Below are positions 7,472-16,557 of a DNA stretch of 32,532 nt, piece by piece. The stretch's first letter is position 1. Each line of letters starts with the position of its first letter. The stretch covers positions 1 to 32,532 of the forward strand of contig JAFWXX010000027.1 of NCBI GenBank assembly GCA_017522915.1, written 5' to 3'. This DNA comes from Bacteroidaceae bacterium. GTDB lineage: Bacteria; Bacteroidota; Bacteroidia; Bacteroidales; Bacteroidaceae. A program made the translations under genes and the position numbers. The notes under the pieces were generated by a model that did no database searches, was not told where the DNA came from, and saw only the letters and a program-made list of their open reading frames with translations.

Positions 7472-9271
7472 TTAGTTTATTATTATATCTTCTTTGGGCA
7501 AACGGTATTTAGGCTGTTCATTTTGTGGCAGTATGCTCATAAGTACGGTAATGAAACCTACGCGTCCCAAGAACATAAGCACCACTAACAGAACTTTACT
7601 GATATCGCCTAAAAGTGGTGTAATGCCCAAGCTGGAGCCTACAGTGGAGAATGCCGACACACTTTCAAACAGCAGGTCAATTGATGGTATGCTCGGCTCT
7701 AACAGTAGTAGTGCGACATAGAAGAGCGCAATGATACATATTGAACCAAATACGACGACTAATGCTCTTCGTATCGAGCTATATGTGATCTCGCGGTTAA
7801 ATAGTGTTGTTGAGTGTTCGCCTTTAATCAGCGACTTCAACGAAGCGAGAGCCACTACAAATGTATTTACTTTGATACCTCCTGCCGTAGATTGCGAGCC
7901 ACCACCTATCCACATCAGCACCAAATATAGTATGATAGTCACTCTCGTAAAATCACTTATTGAAACGCTGTTAAAACCCGCTGTTCGTGGTGCCACGGCA
8001 TTAAACAGTGACTGCACAATCTTTTCACCGGCAGAGAATGAGGCAAATGCCCCATTCCACTCAAAAAGGGCGATGCCGACAGTTCCGATAAATATCAGAG
8101 CCAAAGAGGAATATAGTACAATCTTAGTGTTGATATCGACAATGTGCATATATCGTGATCGCTGCCCGTTCTTTCTGAGTACTTTATGCAAGAGTTTTGA
8201 GCCATAATATGAAAGAATCCTTTTTAAACTCATAAGTATAGGAAATCCGATACCGCCCAAAACTATAAGAAGCGAGATTACCAAATAGAAAATGTTATGA
8301 TTGTATAATATCAAATCATTACCGAGATTCCCTTCCAGCGTGGAGAATCCTGCATTGCAGAATGCTGATACGGAGTGAAAGAGAGAAAAGAATATCTCAT
8401 CTCGGAGGGTCATTCCCATTGTTGAATGAATACTAAGCCATATGAAAAGAGCTCCTATTATCTCTATCACGAAAGTAAACCCTAAAACATTTGTCAACAC
8501 AGATTTCAGTGATTCGGAACTTGACGCTATCATATTCTTCAGTGAGAATTGAGAATACAATCCGATGCCACCCATGAAAAACAGGGCAAAGAAACTCGTT
8601 ATTGTCATAATACCCAAACCTCCGATCTGAATCAACAGTGCTATGATTATTTGTCCCTCGATGGTAAATGTATGTGCAATCTCTACGGAGCTTAATCCCG
8701 TAACACAAACCGCACTTGTTGAGATGAAGAGTGCATCTACCACAGGTAGTCGGATATGCTCCAATGTGGAGCGAGGGAGCAAAAGTAGCAGAGCCCCAAA
8801 GGCTATTAACGTCATAAAACAGACTACAATTAAAAGCGCAGGATTTGTCCTTTTGTTTGCAAAGTTTACTATCCATTGCGATATTGTAATCAGCGACAAT
8901 AGACCAATGATGCTTATGATAAAATATTTATGAATCAGCACAGACCATAAGGTAGTGAGAATTTGAGTATCCCCGGGCGTAGTAAAAAACTTCGGTAATG
9001 CAGAAGCACAAAGCATAATGCCTAAAATAAGGGTAAATGACATCCCCTTACGCCAAACCTCACTCCAATGAACGATAATCTTATAAGCAAATGATATGAA
9101 ATAGACCCACCAACCAGCGTTATATACCGACAAGATGAACGACATCTCGTGGGCGTCAAGCACGAAACCATAATCAACTATTATGGCTGCGACAACAAAT
9201 ATAGATGTCAGTATAGAGACTATCCTTACAATATAGTCTGCTCTTGAAACAATAGGTTTAAGGTCAATCAT
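7472..9271 (-). CDS. ktrB: TrkH/KtrB family potassium uptake channel
   Basis: This 599-residue integral membrane protein moves K+ into the cell. All four selectivity-filter loops of the TrkH/KtrB fold are present: TSAVCVTG (about 185-192), SAFCNAGF (about 302-309), APRTAGFN (about 427-434) and SAFSTVGS (about 539-546). Each repeat has its two flanking membrane helices. About 130 residues with extra hydrophobic helices precede the first repeat, which makes it longer than a typical 450-residue KtrB but usual for Bacteroidetes members. The start MIDLKPIVSR is the only suitable one. It is followed 14 bp later by the gating subunit. Codon use looks more A+T-rich than in neighbouring genes. No promoter consensus is evident in the 200 bp upstream. 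Confidence 0.93.
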   Translation of the reverse strand: MIDLKPIVSRADYIVRIVSILTSIFVVAAIIVDYGFVLDAHEMSFILSVYNAGWWVYFISFAYKIIVHWSEVWRKGMSFTLILGIMLCASALPKFFTTPGDTQILTTLWSVLIHKYFIISIIGLLSLITISQWIVNFANKRTNPALLIVVCFMTLIAFGALLLLLPRSTLEHIRLPVVDALFISTSAVCVTGLSSVEIAHTFTIEGQIIIALLIQIGGLGIMTITSFFALFFMGGIGLYSQFSLKNMIASSSESLKSVLTNVLGFTFVIEIIGALFIWLSIHSTMGMTLRDEIFFSLFHSVSAFCNAGFSTLEGNLGNDLILYNHNIFYLVISLLIVLGGIGFPILMSLKRILSYYGSKLLHKVLRKNGQRSRYMHIVDINTKIVLYSSLALIFIGTVGIALFEWNGAFASFSAGEKIVQSLFNAVAPRTAGFNSVSISDFTRVTIILYLVLMWIGGGSQSTAGGIKVNTFVVALASLKSLIKGEHSTTLFNREITYSSIRRALVVVFGSICIIALFYVALLLLEPSIPSIDLLFESVSAFSTVGSSLGITPLLGDISKVLLVVLMFLGRVGFITVLMSILPQNEQPKYRLPKEDIIIN

Positions 9272-9300
9272 CGATTCAGAACTTTATGAACGATTATCGG

Positions 9301-9453
9301 TTATTTCATCTGTTTTAGCCATTTCTCGCGCGCATACGCTTGCTATTGTTCGTTGAACCATTGGCTGAGAGGTATTCGATTTGCAGTTAGGGTAAGTCGC
9401 TTGTCGTTATCTCGCATAATCTGTAAAGTGCTGCCAAATTCCGGATACCAGAT
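9301..9453 (-). pseudogene. Coding-like remnant between antiporter and ktrB
   Basis: On the minus strand an open frame without a start reads IWYPEFGSTLQIMRDNDK... to LSQWFNEQ (36 codons). It meets one TAG (9343-9345), then continues in the same frame as QAYAREKWLKQMK and ends at a TAA (9301-9303). The composition looks like real protein and the second part looks like a natural C terminus. I cannot assign a family. It is probably the end of a gene lost from between nhaP2 and ktrB. Confidence 0.3.
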
Positions 9454-9479
9454 TTACTTTTCAGCCACCTTCTTATTCT

Positions 9480-10964
9480 TTATTGTTCATTTACCTCAGA
9501 ACTTGCAATCGTGAGCAGGAAATCACCTTCGAAAAGCTCCATCGCACCATTGGGAACAAGATATTTATCGCCTCTTTTTACAAATACAACAAGCACCCCG
9601 TGAGGCAATGACAACGAAGCTATTGTATTCCCTTTCTCTTCAAGTAACTCCTTTGTCACCTCCACCTCTTTCTGTTCCCCGGCCTCTTCGGGAAGCTCTA
9701 CATCAAAATGCTTTTTATCCGTTGCCGGCAAAAGAAGGCCAAGCGCATTTGCAGCCTTGACAATTGTGCCACCCTGCAAAACGAGAGAGAGCAATGTTAT
9801 AAAGAATACAATGTTGAATATCGCATCACTGCCGGGAACATGCTCCACTACCGGATATATTGCAAATATTATAGGCACCGCACCTCTCAGACCCACCCAT
9901 GAGACAAGCAACTTCGCACGTACAGGAATATTGCCAAAAGGGAGAAGTGAAAGCATTACGCTTACCGGACGTGCTACAATCATCATGAAGATTCCTATCA
10001 AGAGTGCGGCAAAAGCTGTCTTCCACATCTCGCTCGGATCGACAAGCAAGCCAAGCAAGAGGAACATTCCTATCTGCACAATCCACGTCATGCCATCGAA
10101 GAAAGCCACAACTTGACGGCGGTCCTTGATTTTGTTGTTTCCGACAATAATACCCGCAATATACACAGCAAGATATCCGTTGCCGTCAAGCATATTTGTC
10201 ACCGAAAAAGTAAAGAAAACAATACTCATCAGCATTATCGAATAAAGGGGAATATTGTTCAGGTTCACCTTTTTCATCACCCAAACGGTAGCATATCCGG
10301 CACATGCACCAATCATGGCACCTGCAGCGAACTGCTGTACGAGAATCTTCAGTGAATCGACGATAATGACACTTGGCTCCATAACAGCAGCACCTCCACT
10401 TCCGACCGTCAAAGCCAAATCTATTAAAACGATTGTCAAAATATATGCCATCGGGTCGTTGCTTCCACTCTCCAATTCAAGCATCGGCTGCAGATTTCCT
10501 TTAAGGTTAATGCTCTTTCCACGAAGGATATTGAAAACCGTTGCCGAATCGGTTGACGACATGGTTGCCGCCAAAAGGAAACAGGTCACAAGCGGAAGTT
10601 CAAAGGGGATTGTGTCCCAAACAGACATTGCATATATAAAAAATCCGGTCAATACCGTTGTGAGAAGCACTCCAAGTGTCGAGAGGGTCAGCCCCGGCCC
10701 CAACACCGGTCTAATATCTGAGATTTTAGTTTCCAGACCACCTGTAAAAAGAATGACACAGAGAGCCACCATACCGACAAACTGTGCCTGCCTTACATTG
10801 TCGAAATGTATTCCGAGCCCATCACACCCAAACAGCATTCCCGCTACAAGAAAAAGCAGCAAGGTGGGCATACCGAAACGTCCGCCGGCTTTTGTAATGA
10901 GGGTACTGCAGAATATGAGTATCGACCCCATGAATATCACGTTTTCCGAAGTAAAGAAAGTCAT
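9480..10964 (-). CDS. Potassium/proton antiporter, CPA1 NhaP2/CvrA type
   Basis: This is a membrane antiporter of 494 residues, probably exchanging K+ (or Na+) for H+. About twelve hydrophobic segments cover residues 5-390, with the Na+/H+ exchanger signatures FTGGLETKISDIRPVLGPG, MSSTDSATVF and LELESGSNDPMAYILT. The last 75 residues form a soluble RCK_C (TrkA-C) domain (IASLSLPHGVLVVFVKRGDK...LFEGDFLLTIAS), the arrangement of NhaP2/CvrA. The ATG at 10964 (MTFFTSENVIFMGS) is preferred over the ATG at 11000 because the family starts close to the first helix. It lies upstream of ktrB on the same strand, separated by 208 bp of debris, so efflux and uptake functions are neighbours. Confidence 0.9.
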   Translation of the reverse strand: MTFFTSENVIFMGSILIFCSTLITKAGGRFGMPTLLLFLVAGMLFGCDGLGIHFDNVRQAQFVGMVALCVILFTGGLETKISDIRPVLGPGLTLSTLGVLLTTVLTGFFIYAMSVWDTIPFELPLVTCFLLAATMSSTDSATVFNILRGKSINLKGNLQPMLELESGSNDPMAYILTIVLIDLALTVGSGGAAVMEPSVIIVDSLKILVQQFAAGAMIGACAGYATVWVMKKVNLNNIPLYSIMLMSIVFFTFSVTNMLDGNGYLAVYIAGIIVGNNKIKDRRQVVAFFDGMTWIVQIGMFLLLGLLVDPSEMWKTAFAALLIGIFMMIVARPVSVMLSLLPFGNIPVRAKLLVSWVGLRGAVPIIFAIYPVVEHVPGSDAIFNIVFFITLLSLVLQGGTIVKAANALGLLLPATDKKHFDVELPEEAGEQKEVEVTKELLEEKGNTIASLSLPHGVLVVFVKRGDKYLVPNGAMELFEGDFLLTIASSEVNEQ

Positions 10965-11037
10965 ATCGTCATCTTTAATTAATAACACTCGCTGCCACAT
11001 ACCTGTCGAGAACAGTATTGCATACGATTTTCATCTG

Positions 11038-11068
11038 CAAAATTAATAAAACAGGCCGAAATTTGAAA
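11038..11068 (-). promoter_or_regulatory. Promoter for the antiporter gene
   Basis: On the minus strand TAATTTTG (11038-11045) matches TAnnTTTG. TTTC (11065-11068) lies 19 bp upstream, one base from the TTTG -33 consensus. It would give a leader of about 65 bases before the ATG at 10964. Confidence 0.55.
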
Positions 11069-11111
11069 CATGTACAGAAGTTTGGGCATCATACAGCCTT
11101 AAATACAGAAA

Positions 11112-11134
11112 GCGGGAGGTTATTGGCCTCCCGC
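11112..11134 (-). terminator. Terminator of the ansB-porin-dcu operon
   Basis: GCGGGAGG (11112-11119) pairs with CCTCCCGC (11127-11134) around a 7-base loop, 13 bp after the dcu stop. Read leftward it is followed by TTTCTGTATTT, a reasonable U tract. Confidence 0.8.
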
Positions 11135-11146
11135 ATGTCCATTAAG

Positions 11147-12442
11147 CTACAGCTGAATGAGCAGCAACCCTACACATATCGCGACAGCCGTCGCCACAAT
11201 GCCTGGAATCATAAAGGAGTGATTCAACACCCATTTGCCAATCCTCGTAGTGCCAGTACGGTCAAAATTAATTGCAGCAACTATCGTAGGATAATTAGGA
11301 ATGAAGAAATATCCGTTAACAGTAGGGAAAAGAGCAATCAGCAGCATCGGATGCAATCCCAAAGCTATTCCCAAAGGCATTATCGCACGCACTGTCGCAG
11401 CCTGGCTGTAAAGCAGAATAGACATTGCAAACAGCGCAAGGCCGAATAGCCACGGCATATCATTGACAACATGTTCAATGGAGCCTACAAGAGTTGTTAT
11501 ATTGCCGTTTATGAAAGTATCCCCCATCCAAGCAATACCGAATATCGCCACCACCGCCTGCATGCCGGCCGAAAAGACACTGCCCTTTACAGCCTTCATT
11601 CCGTCAGTCCCTGTCAGCAGTAATATTATCGCTGCCGTCGAGAGCATAAGCATCTCAATCAACGACGGCATTCCCAGCGGCACACCGCCGAACGAAGGAC
11701 GCAACGAAGGTATAGAGCCGAAAAAGACTATCAGCACCGTAGCACTGACAAACAACAGAACCGATGCACGAGCCTTGCCCTTGTTTGCAATATCGCTTAG
11801 TTCGTAGTGCTTGGTCTCTATCTCCCCGGCCTTGAGACGACGCTGGAATTCCGGGTCATCCACAAGCTCCTTGCCGACACGCATTGACACCAAAGAACCG
11901 GCTATGACACCGGCGATTGTTGCAGGGATACAGATTTTCAAAATATCGATGAGTGTTATGTCATAGCCGGCCAGCAAGCCCAGCAGAGCAACAGTAGCCG
12001 CAGAAATAGGAGAAGCCGTAATAGCCTGTTGAGAGGCTATTACAGCAATGCCCAGCGGGCGTTCGGGCCTGATTCTGGTTTCCGTTGCAACCTCTGCAAT
12101 GACCGGCAGTACAGAATATGCGACATGCCCCGTACCGGCAAGGAATGTAAACAGATAGGTCACAAGAGGAGCAAGAAGAGTGATGTATTGAGGATGGCTT
12201 CGCAATAGTCTCTCAGCAATTTTCACAAGATAGTCGAGACCTCCTGCCGCCTGCATGCATGCCGCAGCCGAAATCACGGCTGCAATCATCAGCATGACAT
12301 CCACAGGCGGTGCCGTAGGCTGCAGGCCGAACACGAATGTAAGGACCGACACGCCTACACCACCCATTACTCCTAAACCTATACCCCCTAAACGTGCACC
12401 GATAATGATGAACGCAAGTACAAACAATAGCTGAATGAGCAT
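11147..12442 (-). CDS. dcuB: Anaerobic C4-dicarboxylate antiporter, DcuA/DcuB family
   Basis: This inner-membrane antiporter of 431 residues exchanges aspartate, fumarate or malate for succinate during anaerobic fumarate respiration. It is hydrophobic throughout, with family stretches such as LAFIIIGARLGGIGLGVMGG, the segment VISAAACMQAAGGLDYLV, FLAGTGHVAYSVLPVI, and ASQQAITASPISAATVALL. The length is normal for DcuA/DcuB (about 430-446). It is the last gene of the ansB-porin-dcu operon, 11 bp after the porin, and is followed by a terminator. The family does not by itself separate DcuA from DcuB; linkage to a periplasmic asparaginase suggests aspartate uptake as a main job. Confidence 0.93.
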   Translation of the reverse strand: MLIQLLFVLAFIIIGARLGGIGLGVMGGVGVSVLTFVFGLQPTAPPVDVMLMIAAVISAAACMQAAGGLDYLVKIAERLLRSHPQYITLLAPLVTYLFTFLAGTGHVAYSVLPVIAEVATETRIRPERPLGIAVIASQQAITASPISAATVALLGLLAGYDITLIDILKICIPATIAGVIAGSLVSMRVGKELVDDPEFQRRLKAGEIETKHYELSDIANKGKARASVLLFVSATVLIVFFGSIPSLRPSFGGVPLGMPSLIEMLMLSTAAIILLLTGTDGMKAVKGSVFSAGMQAVVAIFGIAWMGDTFINGNITTLVGSIEHVVNDMPWLFGLALFAMSILLYSQAATVRAIMPLGIALGLHPMLLIALFPTVNGYFFIPNYPTIVAAINFDRTGTTRIGKWVLNHSFMIPGIVATAVAICVGLLLIQL

Positions 12443-12453
12443 GATTCAATCAA

Positions 12454-13647
12454 TTAGAACATCGGCAACTGATATATGAAGCCGACAGCCACTCTTTGTG
12501 TACTGTAGTTCTCATTGCCGAAAGCCTTTGCCCTCTTGGTAAAAAAGTTCGTCTGGCCTATGAAAGTGCAATAGAAATGCAGGTTTGAGTTTTCCATCGG
12601 ATAGAACTCCACACCGGCAAGGTAGCCCAATGATGTACGATAGTTTCCTTTTGTAACCGCACCGTCTTCCTTGAGCATTGCAGCACTCTCAAGCATACCC
12701 TTTACAAAAGCATTCCAACGCGGCTTGAAGCGGTAATTAATCTTCGTAACCAATGAATTGTACATTGTCTTGAAAACATTGTGTCCGTTAAAGGCAGCCC
12801 TGCCACCGAGCATATTCGTCATGATTCCTTTACGGTCAACATCCTCGAATGAACTCATGATATCGAAGTACATATCCCACTTTTTAGAGAAATTGAACTG
12901 GTTACCCAAAGCCACATAATACATATACTTGCCTTTGACCTCATCCATAAGCGATACCGACCATCTTGTCTGCCACTTCTTGTTGAAAAGGTTTGCATTC
13001 CAGTTCAAGGTATATACAAGAGGCATACGGTTCTCGCCGAGGTTCACACCATAAGTCTCCTCTTGAGAACTGTTCCGGCTGTTGAGTACCTGGAACTGCA
13101 ACTGCTGGTTTGGATTGAAGTCATAGATAAATGTTACACCAGTCATAAAGTTGCTCATGTTATTTATCATCTCGCTATACTGGTATATCTCGATAGGATT
13201 CAAGTCATACTCGATACCACCGTATGCAGCCGCCTGTTTACCTGCCATAAGAGAGAACTTCTCGCTGAGCTTTATCCCTATAGCTGCATAATCGATAGAC
13301 TGGGAGAGATTGTCAATGTCGTAACGTCCGTCATTGCTTCTGTTCAGTCTCTGTCTCCAGCGATAAGAAAGCCAGTCAGTGACCTTTCCTTTGGCTTCAA
13401 TTCTCAATTGGTTCATCTTGAACGCACCTTCATCCAATCCGTTCTTGCCGTTCTGGTTAAATGCAGCAGTGAAAGAACCGTTCATATTAAGATAAAGATT
13501 CAACCAGTCATTCTTTTTCTCTATTTTGGTAACACGCTCAAAAATAGACTCCTCCGAAGGAGCTGCCGCATTACGTGACTCCACTTGGGCATGTACCGAA
13601 GTAACGGCAAGTGCCAACAGGACAGCTGCAATGTTTCTTGCTTTCAT
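12454..13647 (-). CDS. Outer-membrane porin, phosphate-selective O/P type
   Basis: This protein of about 397 residues has a signal peptide (MKARNIAAVLLALAVTSVHA), a short helical, charged N-terminal segment and a beta barrel rich in alternating aromatic strands. It ends FIYQLPMF, a C-terminal phenylalanine signature of outer-membrane barrels. The pattern (LRIEAKGKVTDWLSYRWRQR, SLMAGKQAAAYGGIEYD, FYPMENSNLHFYCTFIGQTN) resembles the porin O/P-like family common in Bacteroidetes. An in-frame ATG 17 codons earlier is rejected because it would bury the signal peptide. It lies 10 bp after ansB and 11 bp before dcuB, so it probably passes asparagine or dicarboxylates through the outer membrane; the substrate is inferred from context. 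Confidence 0.85.
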   Translation of the reverse strand: MKARNIAAVLLALAVTSVHAQVESRNAAAPSEESIFERVTKIEKKNDWLNLYLNMNGSFTAAFNQNGKNGLDEGAFKMNQLRIEAKGKVTDWLSYRWRQRLNRSNDGRYDIDNLSQSIDYAAIGIKLSEKFSLMAGKQAAAYGGIEYDLNPIEIYQYSEMINNMSNFMTGVTFIYDFNPNQQLQFQVLNSRNSSQEETYGVNLGENRMPLVYTLNWNANLFNKKWQTRWSVSLMDEVKGKYMYYVALGNQFNFSKKWDMYFDIMSSFEDVDRKGIMTNMLGGRAAFNGHNVFKTMYNSLVTKINYRFKPRWNAFVKGMLESAAMLKEDGAVTKGNYRTSLGYLAGVEFYPMENSNLHFYCTFIGQTNFFTKRAKAFGNENYSTQRVAVGFIYQLPMF

Positions 13648-13657
13648 AGTATCCGAT

Positions 13658-14758
13658 TTAATAGTTATTGAAATATTTCTGAATTGTTTTCCAATCATCC
13701 GTCTTTGTCAAGGCAAGCATCAGCAGAATACGCGCCTTCTGCGGATTAAGTCCCCATGATGCGACAAAGCGGTATTTGTTGTCATCCACTTCTGCATCAA
13801 GAGTAGTTGCTCCTGTGGGCACTCGGCTCGAACGCACCACTACAATCCCATCTTCACGTGCCTTCTCAAGCAACGGAAACACATTCTTATGTATATTGCC
13901 ATTTCCGACACCGGCATACACAATACCTTTATAGCCTTTCTCAATCATCATCTCCACCACGTCGCCCTGCACATTAGAGTAACCGTATGCTATACCGACC
14001 TTCGGCAATGAATAGAGACCTTCCACATTGAAATACGGGGTTCTTGACTCATTGGAAAGAGAACCCTTATGAACATAGTCGGTACAGTCGTTGCCGCAAG
14101 ACGGAGCGTGATAGTAGAACACTTCACCATTATGGATATATCCCAAGGCACCCGAATTAGGCGACTGGAACGTCTCGACACTTGTCGTATTGGTCTTTGT
14201 CACGTCTGCTGCACCATAAACCTTGCCGTTCATGCAGACAAGCACGCCACGGTTCTTTGAAGCTGGTGACGCAGCCGTCACCACAGCATTATACAGATTG
14301 GCAGGACCATCGGCACTGATAGCAGTCGAAGGGCGCATTGCTCCTACAAGCACTACCGGCTTGTCACTCTTCACCGTGAGGCTAAGGAAAAAGGCAGTTT
14401 CCTCCATAGTATCCGTTCCGTGGGTTATTACCACGCCATTCACATCACCGCGTGAAAGCAGTTCCTTGACACGCTTTGCAAGCACCAGCCACACATCGTC
14501 ACTCATATCCTGAGAACCGATATTGACAACCTGTTCGCCCTCTACATTTGCAATATCCTTTATTGCCGGCACCGCGTCAAGCAAAGTACCTATCGCAACC
14601 TGACCCGCAGAATATTGTGTCTTGGTTGCAGAACCTCCGGCACCGGCAATGGTACCTCCAGTAGCAAGGATATACACCTTAGGCAACTCTTGTGCCGCCA
14701 CTGCCACAGCAAACAGCATAATGACAGAGAGTAGAGAAAATCTTTTAAGGAAATTCAT
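13658..14758 (-). CDS. ansB: Type II (periplasmic) L-asparaginase
   Basis: This enzyme of 366 residues hydrolyses L-asparagine to aspartate and ammonia. A signal peptide (MNFLKRFSLLSVIMLFAVAVAA) places it in the periplasm, as for type II enzymes. Both catalytic threonine motifs are present: TGGTIAG (residues 33-39) with the nucleophile, and HGTDTMEE (114-121) with the second Thr-Asp pair. The Lys-containing segment SDKPVVLVGAMRP and the C-terminal GVGNGNIH are also seen. It is the first gene of the ansB-porin-dcuB operon; 72 bp separate it from the SDR gene upstream, so it may also be read from that promoter. Some family members also act on glutamine. Confidence 0.95.
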   Translation of the reverse strand: MNFLKRFSLLSVIMLFAVAVAAQELPKVYILATGGTIAGAGGSATKTQYSAGQVAIGTLLDAVPAIKDIANVEGEQVVNIGSQDMSDDVWLVLAKRVKELLSRGDVNGVVITHGTDTMEETAFFLSLTVKSDKPVVLVGAMRPSTAISADGPANLYNAVVTAASPASKNRGVLVCMNGKVYGAADVTKTNTTSVETFQSPNSGALGYIHNGEVFYYHAPSCGNDCTDYVHKGSLSNESRTPYFNVEGLYSLPKVGIAYGYSNVQGDVVEMMIEKGYKGIVYAGVGNGNIHKNVFPLLEKAREDGIVVVRSSRVPTGATTLDAEVDDNKYRFVASWGLNPQKARILLMLALTKTDDWKTIQKYFNNY

Positions 14759-14830
14759 AATCGTTATGGTTTATTGTTATACTTTATATCACTCAAAAAA
14801 CATGCATGAGAACATATTTGTTCTTGGACA

Positions 14831-15640
14831 TCATTTTATCCTATAGAACAACCTCAAGCCCTTAGCAAGCAAACGGTACGGAACTACATGGCACACTTTA
14901 GCCAAAGCCACCTGAAACCACGGCCCCACCTTTGTCCTGAAAGGAGGATTCTTTCTTTCTACCAGACGGCACACAGCCTTGGCAAGTTTCTCAGGCTTCG
15001 AGCCTCCCTTCTCTTCCTTTTCGATTATAGCCATTGTACGTTTGAAACAACTGCCATATTCACTATTCAGAGTGGCCTCAGATACAGCCCTGTTCGCAGT
15101 GAAATTAGTCTGGAAATCCCCCGGTTCAACCACACACACCTTTACACCGAATGGGTATAGTTCCATAGAGAGAGCCTCGCTGTACCCCTCTATCGCAAAC
15201 TTTGACGCAGAGTAGAAGCCCTGGAAAGGAACAGCCATCACCCCAGCTATTGAACTAATGTTTATTATTCGCCCTTGACGTCTCATTCTCATTCCCGGAA
15301 TGACAGCATTGCAAACATTCACCATTCCCATGAAATTAGTATTCATCTGCCACTCGATTTCATCATATGTCGCAAGTTCAAGAGCACCGCTTATTCCGAC
15401 TCCGGCATTGTTTATCAACACATCAATACGTCCGCACTCCTCCATGACATAATTTACCGCAGCCGAAACCGATGGCCTGTCTGTAACATCCATGGACAAC
15501 ATCCTCACCCCATTGCCGAAATCGCATCCCTTTCGGCTTGTACCATAGACCGTGTATCCCCGTTTAACCAACTCTTCGGCAATCGCCTTGCCGAAGCCGG
15601 ATGATGCACCCGTAACCAATATGACTTGTGGTTTTATCAT
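14831..15640 (-). CDS. Short-chain dehydrogenase/reductase (SDR)
   Basis: This is a classical SDR of 269 residues, an NAD(P)-dependent oxidoreductase whose substrate is unknown. The Rossmann motif TGASSGFG is at residues 10-17. NNAG is at 77-80. The catalytic Ser-Tyr-Lys set is INISS (about 126-130) and YSASK (143-147). The C-terminal stretch VEPGDFQTNFT is typical. The ATG lies 2 bp after the glutaminase stop, so the two genes form an operon. There is no signal peptide, so it is cytoplasmic. Nothing in the sequence ties its chemistry to amide metabolism. Confidence 0.9.
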   Translation of the reverse strand: MIKPQVILVTGASSGFGKAIAEELVKRGYTVYGTSRKGCDFGNGVRMLSMDVTDRPSVSAAVNYVMEECGRIDVLINNAGVGISGALELATYDEIEWQMNTNFMGMVNVCNAVIPGMRMRRQGRIINISSIAGVMAVPFQGFYSASKFAIEGYSEALSMELYPFGVKVCVVEPGDFQTNFTANRAVSEATLNSEYGSCFKRTMAIIEKEEKGGSKPEKLAKAVCRLVERKNPPFRTKVGPWFQVALAKVCHVVPYRLLAKGLRLFYRIK

Positions 15641-15642
15641 AG

Positions 15643-16557
15643 TTAGAATATTGATTCTTTAGTTTCTGTCGTCAGGAGTTCAAGAGCTTTCATACCCATT
15701 ACCGAGTTGCCTTTTGCATTGAGTCTGGGGCTCCACACAGCAACCGAATAGCGCAATGGGTAAATGGCGACAATGCCTCCGCCTACACCGCTCTTTCCGG
15801 GAAGACCTACAAGATATGAGAACTCACCCGCCTCGTCATAGAATCCGCATGTCTGCATGACTGCATTCATTCGCTTCACCTGCGAAGAAGTCAGAGAGAC
15901 TCCCGAATAGCAGAAGCGGTTATTATGGTCTGCAAAAGCCAAGAACGCCTTTGCAAGTTCACGGCAGCTCATCTCGACAGAGCACATCAGGAAGTAGAAG
16001 TGCAATACCTGTTCCACATCGCCCTTTATTGAACCGTGATACTTCAACAGATTGGCAATAGCAGCATTAAGATAACCTGTTTCACGCTCCGAGGATGCGA
16101 CCTCAACATTATATCCGATATCATCAGAACCGGACACTGCACGCACAAATGCAAGGAAATCATCCTCCGGATTTTCAAGCACTGACAGCAATATGTCGGT
16201 CACGACCAATGCACCGGCATTCATAAAAGGATTGCGCGGAATGCCGTTCTCGGCTTCAAGCTGCACCAGAGAATTGAAGGCCGTACCCGACGGTTCCTTT
16301 CCTACACGGCTCCACAAATCCTCACCCATTACAGAAAGCGACATTGCAAGGGCAAAAACCTTTGAAATACTCTGAATAGAGAAACGCACATCAGCCCCCT
16401 CTATCGCATAGTCACAGCCATCAATAGTACAAAGACACATACCGAACTGGTCTGGATTCACTTTTGACAAAGCCGGTATATACCCTGCCTGCTCGCCAGT
16501 TTTAGAATATGGCTGTATATCTTTATAGATATTCTCCAATATCTCCTTATAGTTCAT
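15643..16557 (-). CDS. glsA: Glutaminase A
   Basis: This enzyme of 304 residues hydrolyses glutamine to glutamate and ammonia. It has the serine-hydrolase (beta-lactamase-like) fold: the SxxK motif SISK is at residues 63-66, NPFMNAGALVV follows, and GLPGKSGVGGGIVAIYP near the C terminus holds the third active-site loop. The start MNYKEILENIYKDIQP matches the family N terminus. The reading frame stays open for 67 more codons upstream but that part is not family-like; an ATG immediately before (16560) is equally possible. It has no signal peptide. It leads the operon with the SDR gene, near the asparaginase operon. On the minus strand a TATCTTTA (16695-16702) about 140 bp upstream is a near-consensus -7 element. 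Confidence 0.94.
   Translation of the reverse strand: MNYKEILENIYKDIQPYSKTGEQAGYIPALSKVNPDQFGMCLCTIDGCDYAIEGADVRFSIQSISKVFALAMSLSVMGEDLWSRVGKEPSGTAFNSLVQLEAENGIPRNPFMNAGALVVTDILLSVLENPEDDFLAFVRAVSGSDDIGYNVEVASSERETGYLNAAIANLLKYHGSIKGDVEQVLHFYFLMCSVEMSCRELAKAFLAFADHNNRFCYSGVSLTSSQVKRMNAVMQTCGFYDEAGEFSYLVGLPGKSGVGGGIVAIYPLRYSVAVWSPRLNAKGNSVMGMKALELLTTETKESIF

Noticed and set aside
10255-11046. 263-codon plus-strand frame opposite the antiporter gene
   Set aside because: It is the shadow of a membrane-protein gene whose minus-strand product matches a known family along its whole length; the plus-strand translation has no domain and serine/proline-rich low-complexity composition.
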